From: Armadillidium nasatum
Taxonomy: Eukaryota; Arthropoda; Malacostraca; Isopoda; Armadillidiidae
Assembly (NCBI GenBank): GCA_009176605.1
Contig: SEYY01009696.1
Coordinates: 1-35,790, forward strand
Reading direction: 5' to 3'
Length of the DNA: 35,790 bases
This document shows positions 31,061 through 35,790 of the stretch, piece after piece; the stretch's first letter is position 1, and the number at the start of each line of letters is the position of its first letter. The position numbers and the translations under genes were made by a program. A model generated the notes under the pieces. That model ran no database searches and was not told where the DNA came from. It saw nothing but the letters and a program-made list of their open reading frames with translations.

Positions 31061-31793
31061 AGATACAGACATTGGTCAACCCCGCTCACATATAACAACA
31101 CAAATATTACATGAAATAAAACAATTACAAAACATTACTGAAGGTACTCCTATCGGAGACATAAATCCTACAAACAAAGCTAGAATCAACAGAACCTCAA
31201 GGTCCCACTGACTTAAGCCAGAAGATTATTCTTTCTAATATCTCACCTATTATTTCAATTTCTTTAAACAATTCTTCAGAAATATTTTCGCCTTCTCCTG
31301 AATTTTCTTTTTCCACTGCGTCTGACTTGTGTCACAGCGTATTTTCAACCGCTTTCAGTGAGGGCCGTTGTTCCAATCTCTTTGGAAAATCCACAGAAAC
31401 TACATCAGGAAAAAATCCCGAGAATAAAAAATTTAACTTTTTGGGGTTTGAAAATGAGAATGTGTCGATGGGATGCTGCAGAATTAACAGATGACCCAAT
31501 TTTACAATTAATGTTTCAACAAAGTCCACAGAGAAATTCTATCCCAGACTTAGAATGGGATGAATTCATCCCTGATGATAGCCCCTACGACTACTGTAGG
31601 TAATGATGAGTCCCGAATATCTCAACAATCTTTCTTCATTGAGGAACAAGAGTGGTTAGAGGAGGACGTTTATGACGAAAGAGAGTATAGTATTCACAGA
31701 AAATTACCTCCCATAACAGAAGAATCCTCGTATGAAGTAGAGGAGGAAATTACGCAATCACCCCGGTGTTGTAGGGCCCTACCTTCATTTTAA
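31061..31793 (+). pseudogene. Additional 3' frame(s) of the gypsy element
   Basis: After the integrase tail, frames at 31358-31603 and 31560-31793 hold a hydrophilic, acidic protein (DDPILQLMFQQSPQRNSIPDLEWDEFIPDDS, then EEQEWLEEDVYDEREYSIHRKLPP). I recognise no domain, no signal peptide and no membrane segment, so an envelope gene is not supported. The absence of long non-coding spacing suggests an extension of pol or a small accessory frame of this lineage. It is probably degraded. Confidence 0.45.
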
Positions 31794-32585
31794 GTGGTGA
31801 CGGTATTTTTATGCTAAATTAATTAAGAAATAAGGAAATTAAATAAATATATGATAAATAAAAGCACACCAAATGCTATTTACTTTAAAAAGTGGAACTA
31901 AATTCAAGAACAACACAATGAAAAAATTGCAGATCAACCCTAAGGTAAACCTAAAATAGGTCGCAAATTAGGAAATCATATAAATGAACCCCAAAAAATA
32001 TCTTTCATTGAGAAAATAATATATACAGCTTAACAGTTCGAGAATATGAAGAAAGAACTATAAAAAGAAAAAACACTTTTAAAAGTAATGAAAATAAATA
32101 ATAAAGAAAATACAAAAAGGAAATAAAAGGCAAATGGCGGCTGAAATTTGGAAAATGTAAACAAAAGGAATAATCTAGAAGTGTTGCTAGAAGGCCGTGG
32201 GAAAACGGGGAATTTGTACTATCGATGAGGGAAAATGATACGAAATCTAATTATAGTACCAGCTTAAGAATCAAAATAGCACCTATTGGTGGTTGCCAAA
32301 TTTTGGATCAGAGGCAATCGAAGCAGTTTTTCATTCTGTGTTCAGACTCGACATTAGGAAGTCACTTTCTGATTACTTGAACTTATTACGAAAAGATTAT
32401 ATAATTGCACATAAAAAGAAAACATATTAATTAACCGGAAAATATAAATTAAGAAAACTAGTAAATATTGAAAACTATATATATATATGTAGTTATATAT
32501 AATCGTATTGATTTAAGTACAGTTCTTATCACTAAGTTATTTATATTATAACAGTAGTAATTTAGCAAAATAATCGATATAATTA
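31794..32585. other. AT-rich stretch downstream of the gypsy element
   Basis: A 3' polypurine tract and LTR would be expected here, but I found no sequence repeated from before the primer-binding site. No gene is seen. Confidence 0.45.
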
Positions 32586-32765
32586 AATATATAACTAAAG
32601 CATACGCTGTACGTGATAAAAAGAAATAGCTGAAACATACATTGTATATTATTGCACTATATAACTAAAGCATACGCTGTACGTTATAAAAAGAAATAGT
32701 TGAAGCATACGCTGTATACTATTACAGTAAATAACTTGAAGCATACGCTGTATGTTATTATAACT
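32586..32765. repeat. Short tandem-like repeats with GCATACGCTGTA core
   Basis: The core GCATACGCTGTA occurs near 32600, 32660, 32704 and 32740, with a degenerate ACATACATTGTA near 32636. Two copies share the longer context TATAACTAAA before and TATAAAAAGAAATAG after. The units are imperfect and irregularly spaced (about 35 to 60 bp). The function is unknown. Confidence 0.75.
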
Positions 32766-33601
32766 TTAGAAAATAAATTAATATTAGTAATTTCTGAATA
32801 AAGTGAGGCACTCTCAAAAGAGATAAATAAATAAAAAACGAAGTCCATACTGTACTTTTGATATTTACATTTAAAAGATTAAGAATTAGTTGGAAATTAA
32901 TCTGTATTTGAAGAATAAAATAAAAACTGTTCGAGAATTTTAATAGAAAACATTCAAGTTTATGATTTGTTCAAATTTATTAATTACATATGTAAATAAG
33001 CAATAGATAATTTATGTTAAATAAATTGCGATAATTGGTTATTGGGTCATTCCACGTCACTTCAACCGAAATTTGGCAATTTTTTCCGTGACCCCTTTCG
33101 ATTTTTATGAAAAATGGCACACTAACAGATCTTGTTGAGAAAATATGAATGGCGTTTATTGCAGGTCTCTAGCTCATACGGTTCAGAAGATATGACCTTT
33201 GAAACTTTGGTCAAAAATGTCAATTTTCAGAGAGTAGTCCGAGGTCAAAATACAATATCTCGGCTTCTATGGCACTTAGAAGCATCGTGTAAAGACCATT
33301 TAAAAGATCTTGAATAGCGGTACAACATTTATTTAGATGATTTTGACCTCGGAGGTCAAATAAAAAATTTGACCTATTGGTGACCTTGACCTTGACCTTG
33401 AAAAAAAACCTCATCTTCGATTTTTTTCAAACTTTGCTGAATTATTGTTATATATGTATATTTTAATTTTTTAATGAATTATTTTTGGTTTTGGCTTGGT
33501 TTAGAAAATATAAGCAATTTAATAAGTACAAATATCACATTTTTCACTTTTTGCAATTTTTATCTCATTCAATGTATAGTTCCAACATTTTCATTTCTCT
33601 T

Positions 33602-33703
<102 letters not shown>

Positions 33704-34115
33704 TGTAAGGGGCTGGCTGCTGCCGAGTATATTTTTCTCGTATTCTCTGAGGAATATAGTCTTACCTGCTTGTTGCTTTGCTGTTATGCTGTTTTGATTT
33801 TGACTGTGCTTGGGATCCACAATATTAATAAGCATGTGCCATGTCCTAGACTGGAGAGCGTGAAGGGTGATTGATGTTAACATGTTTATTTGTTTAGATA
33901 CGTTAATGTATTCTTCTATGTTAAATTTATTTTTATTATTATTATTTATTGAGTTGCACTTGTGCTAATGAAAAGTCTTATGAGCTATTGTTCCCATTTC
34001 GGGCAATAATTAAAAACAGGTTATTCTTATTCAAACAGGTTGTTATTCTCAAGAAGGCATATTACCCTTTCAAGAGTAGGTTATATTCTTTGTGTTTTTT
34101 ATTATTATTATTAAT

Positions 34116-34472
34116 TCATTATATATTATTTAGGTCATTTAAACTGAGGTGAGGCGCTGGGGTAATTATTTATAATTCTCACAGGTGCCGGTCTAGGGCC
34201 TTATTGCCTAGTGCTAATCTGGAGTTATAATCTCTATACCTATCAGGTAGAAAATATAGATAAGAGACCTTAATGGTTTTTGAGATTATCATTATATTTT
34301 TTTTTTTATAAAATTTAATATTAATATTCACTTCGGGAAAAGAAAATATGTCAGTAGTGTGATAATTTCACAGTAAAACGTTTTCCACTTTCAAATCTTT
34401 GGTTGTTTTAAACCATTACTCTTTTTTTCTCTTTATTTTGTGTATATAAAGAGGCTATTCTGTGTACTGTGA
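34116..34472 (+). other. Loop of the foldback element
   Basis: About 357 bases of single-copy sequence between the two arms. No coding frame is seen. It holds a GC-richer patch (about 34150-34240), T-runs and a TATATAAAG sequence near 34443. Confidence 0.55.
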
Positions 34473-34903
34473 ATTAATAATAATAATAATAAAAACACAA
34501 AGAATATAACCTAACTCTTGAGAGGGTATATGCCTTCTTGAGAATTAAACAAACCTGTTTGAATAAGAATAAACTGTTTTTAATTATTGCCCGAAATGGG
34601 AACAATAGCTCATAAGACTTTTCATTAGCACAAGTGCACTCAATAAATAATAATAATAATAAAAATAAATTTAACATAGAAGAATAACATTAACGTATCT
34701 AAACAAATAAACATGTTAATATCAATCTCCCTTCACACTCTCCAGTCTAGACATGGCACATGCACATTAATATTGTGGATCCCAAGCACAGTCAAAATCA
34801 AACAGCATAACAGCAAAGCAACAAGCAGGTAAGACTATATTCCTCAGAGAATACTCCATGCAATCTGAAACGAGAAAAATATACTCGCAGCAGCCAGCCC
34901 CAT

Positions 34904-34934
34904 TTATATATATATATATATATTATATATATAT

Positions 34935-34984
<50 letters not shown>

Positions 34985-34985
34985 T
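34904..34985. repeat. (TA)n inside the right foldback arm
   Basis: A TA run with several phase breaks. Its length and interruption pattern differ from the left arm, so the two arrays have changed independently. Confidence 0.93.
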
Positions 34986-35790
34986 AGAGAGAAAAAAGAA
35001 AATGGAAATGTTGGAACTATACATTGAATGAGATAAAAATCGCAAAAAATGAAAAATGTGATATTTTACTTAATAATTGCTTATATTTTCTAAACCAAGC
35101 CAAAACCAAAAATAATTCATTAAAAAAATTAAAATATACATATATAACAATAATTCAGCAAAGTTTGAAAAAAATCGAAGATTAGTTTTTTTTCAAAGTC
35201 AAGGTCAAGGTCACCAATTCAAATTTTTTATTTGACCTCCGAGGTCAAAATCATCTAAATAAATGTTGTACCGCTATTCAAGATCTTTTAAATGGTCTTT
35301 ACACGATGCTTCTAAGTGCCATAGAAGCCGAGATATGTATTTTGACCTCGACTACTCTCTGAAAATTGACATTTTTGACCAAAGTTTTCAAAGGTCATAT
35401 CTTCTGAGCCGTATGAGCTAGAGACCTGCAAAAAACGCCATTCATATTTTCTCAACAAGATCTGTTAGTGTGCCTTTTTATAACAAATCGAAAGGGGTCA
35501 GGGTTTTTGCCGGTTTGAAGTGACATGGATGACCCTATTGTTTCTTAATAATTTGTCTAATTTAGATTATTTTGTTTTTTTTCGTCTATATTATTTATAT
35601 TTGACAATACTTGTAATTAATCAGTAATTCATGAATTTTTGAATAAGAGTTAAGTCGATTCTTTCCTAACTACGAAGGAATTTAAAATTTTCCGACCATT
35701 TTGATTTGGATTTCAGGCTTTTTAATTCGTAAAGGATTTTATATTGTTTAAACCTTTGGATTAATCGACTATTTTTATTTTGAGTTACGA

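Larger units (their letters stand above)
24531..31793 (+). mobile_element. Ty3/gypsy LTR retrotransposon with an OTU-like domain, degenerate
   Basis: The parts follow in the order primer-binding site, leader, gag with zinc knuckles, protease, RT, RNase H, OTU-like segment, integrase, and a short extra frame. RT and RNase H before integrase is the Ty3/gypsy order. I count about ten or more frame changes and stops across gag-pol, so no polyprotein can be made from this copy. LTRs at either side could not be paired by eye; the 3' LTR may be deleted or too diverged. A second, partial copy of the same lineage lies at 17190-17900. Confidence 0.93.

Noticed and set aside
31061..31793. Envelope gene of an endogenous retrovirus
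   Set aside because: No signal peptide, membrane segment or cleavage site is visible.
34170..34240. tRNA in the foldback loop
   Set aside because: A GC-richer patch caught the eye, but no cloverleaf arms or T-loop consensus are visible.

Overview
This window looks like repeat-dense intergenic or heterochromatin-like DNA from an invertebrate animal. I found no convincing host gene, tRNA or rRNA. Eleven (TA)n arrays of about 50 to 135 bp punctuate it, and nearly every coding-like stretch is a decayed transposable element. The mix (BEL/Pao, Ty3/gypsy, jockey-like and I/Ingi-like LINEs, mariner, a BED-finger hAT-like element, foldback elements) suggests an arthropod, perhaps a crustacean. The species cannot be fixed from this sequence.

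Layout, left to right. 1-2590: AT-rich DNA with a diverged three-unit tandem repeat and a long near-perfect palindrome (1633-1999). 2590-5110, minus strand: LINE A, with a 2A-like peptide, a zinc-finger-like segment, an AP endonuclease and a reverse transcriptase whose YADD box has lost one Asp. 5500-9330, plus strand: a ruined BEL/Pao pol, split inside its integrase by a 1,297-bp mariner (7310-8606) with 18-bp terminal repeats and a TA duplication. 10251-10782: nine hairpins whose arms co-vary. 11337-14195, minus strand: LINE B, jockey/CR1-like, broken in many places, with its 3' end running into (TA)n. 15514-16458: remnant of a transposon-like gene I only partly recognise. 17190-17900: a gypsy protease and spacer fragment related to the large element further right. 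18261-20074: a hAT-like element with GGAACCGACCGGGG inverted ends, GGGGCC-rich subterminal repeats and a BED-finger remnant, sitting inside (TA)n. 20235-24500: mostly featureless.

24531-31793, plus strand, is the main element: a Ty3/gypsy retrotransposon with a tRNA-Lys-type primer-binding site, two related leader hairpins, gag with three zinc knuckles, protease, RT with YLDD, RNase H, an OTU-like domain placed before the integrase, integrase with a GPY/F-type end, and a small extra 3' reading frame. It has many frameshifts and is not functional as it stands. The OTU-like domain keeps its His region but has Ala where the catalytic Cys is expected. 33044-35535 is a 2.5-kb foldback element with arms of about 1.06 kb, ending in GGGTCAT/ATGACCC with a possible TATT target duplication.

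The segments do not act together as a pathway. They record layered insertions: BEL/Pao first and mariner into it; hAT into (TA)n; and at least two gypsy copies of one lineage. The items most worth following up are the co-varying hairpin cluster, the OTU-like domain in pol, the two foldback palindromes, and the repeated meeting of element ends with (TA)n.
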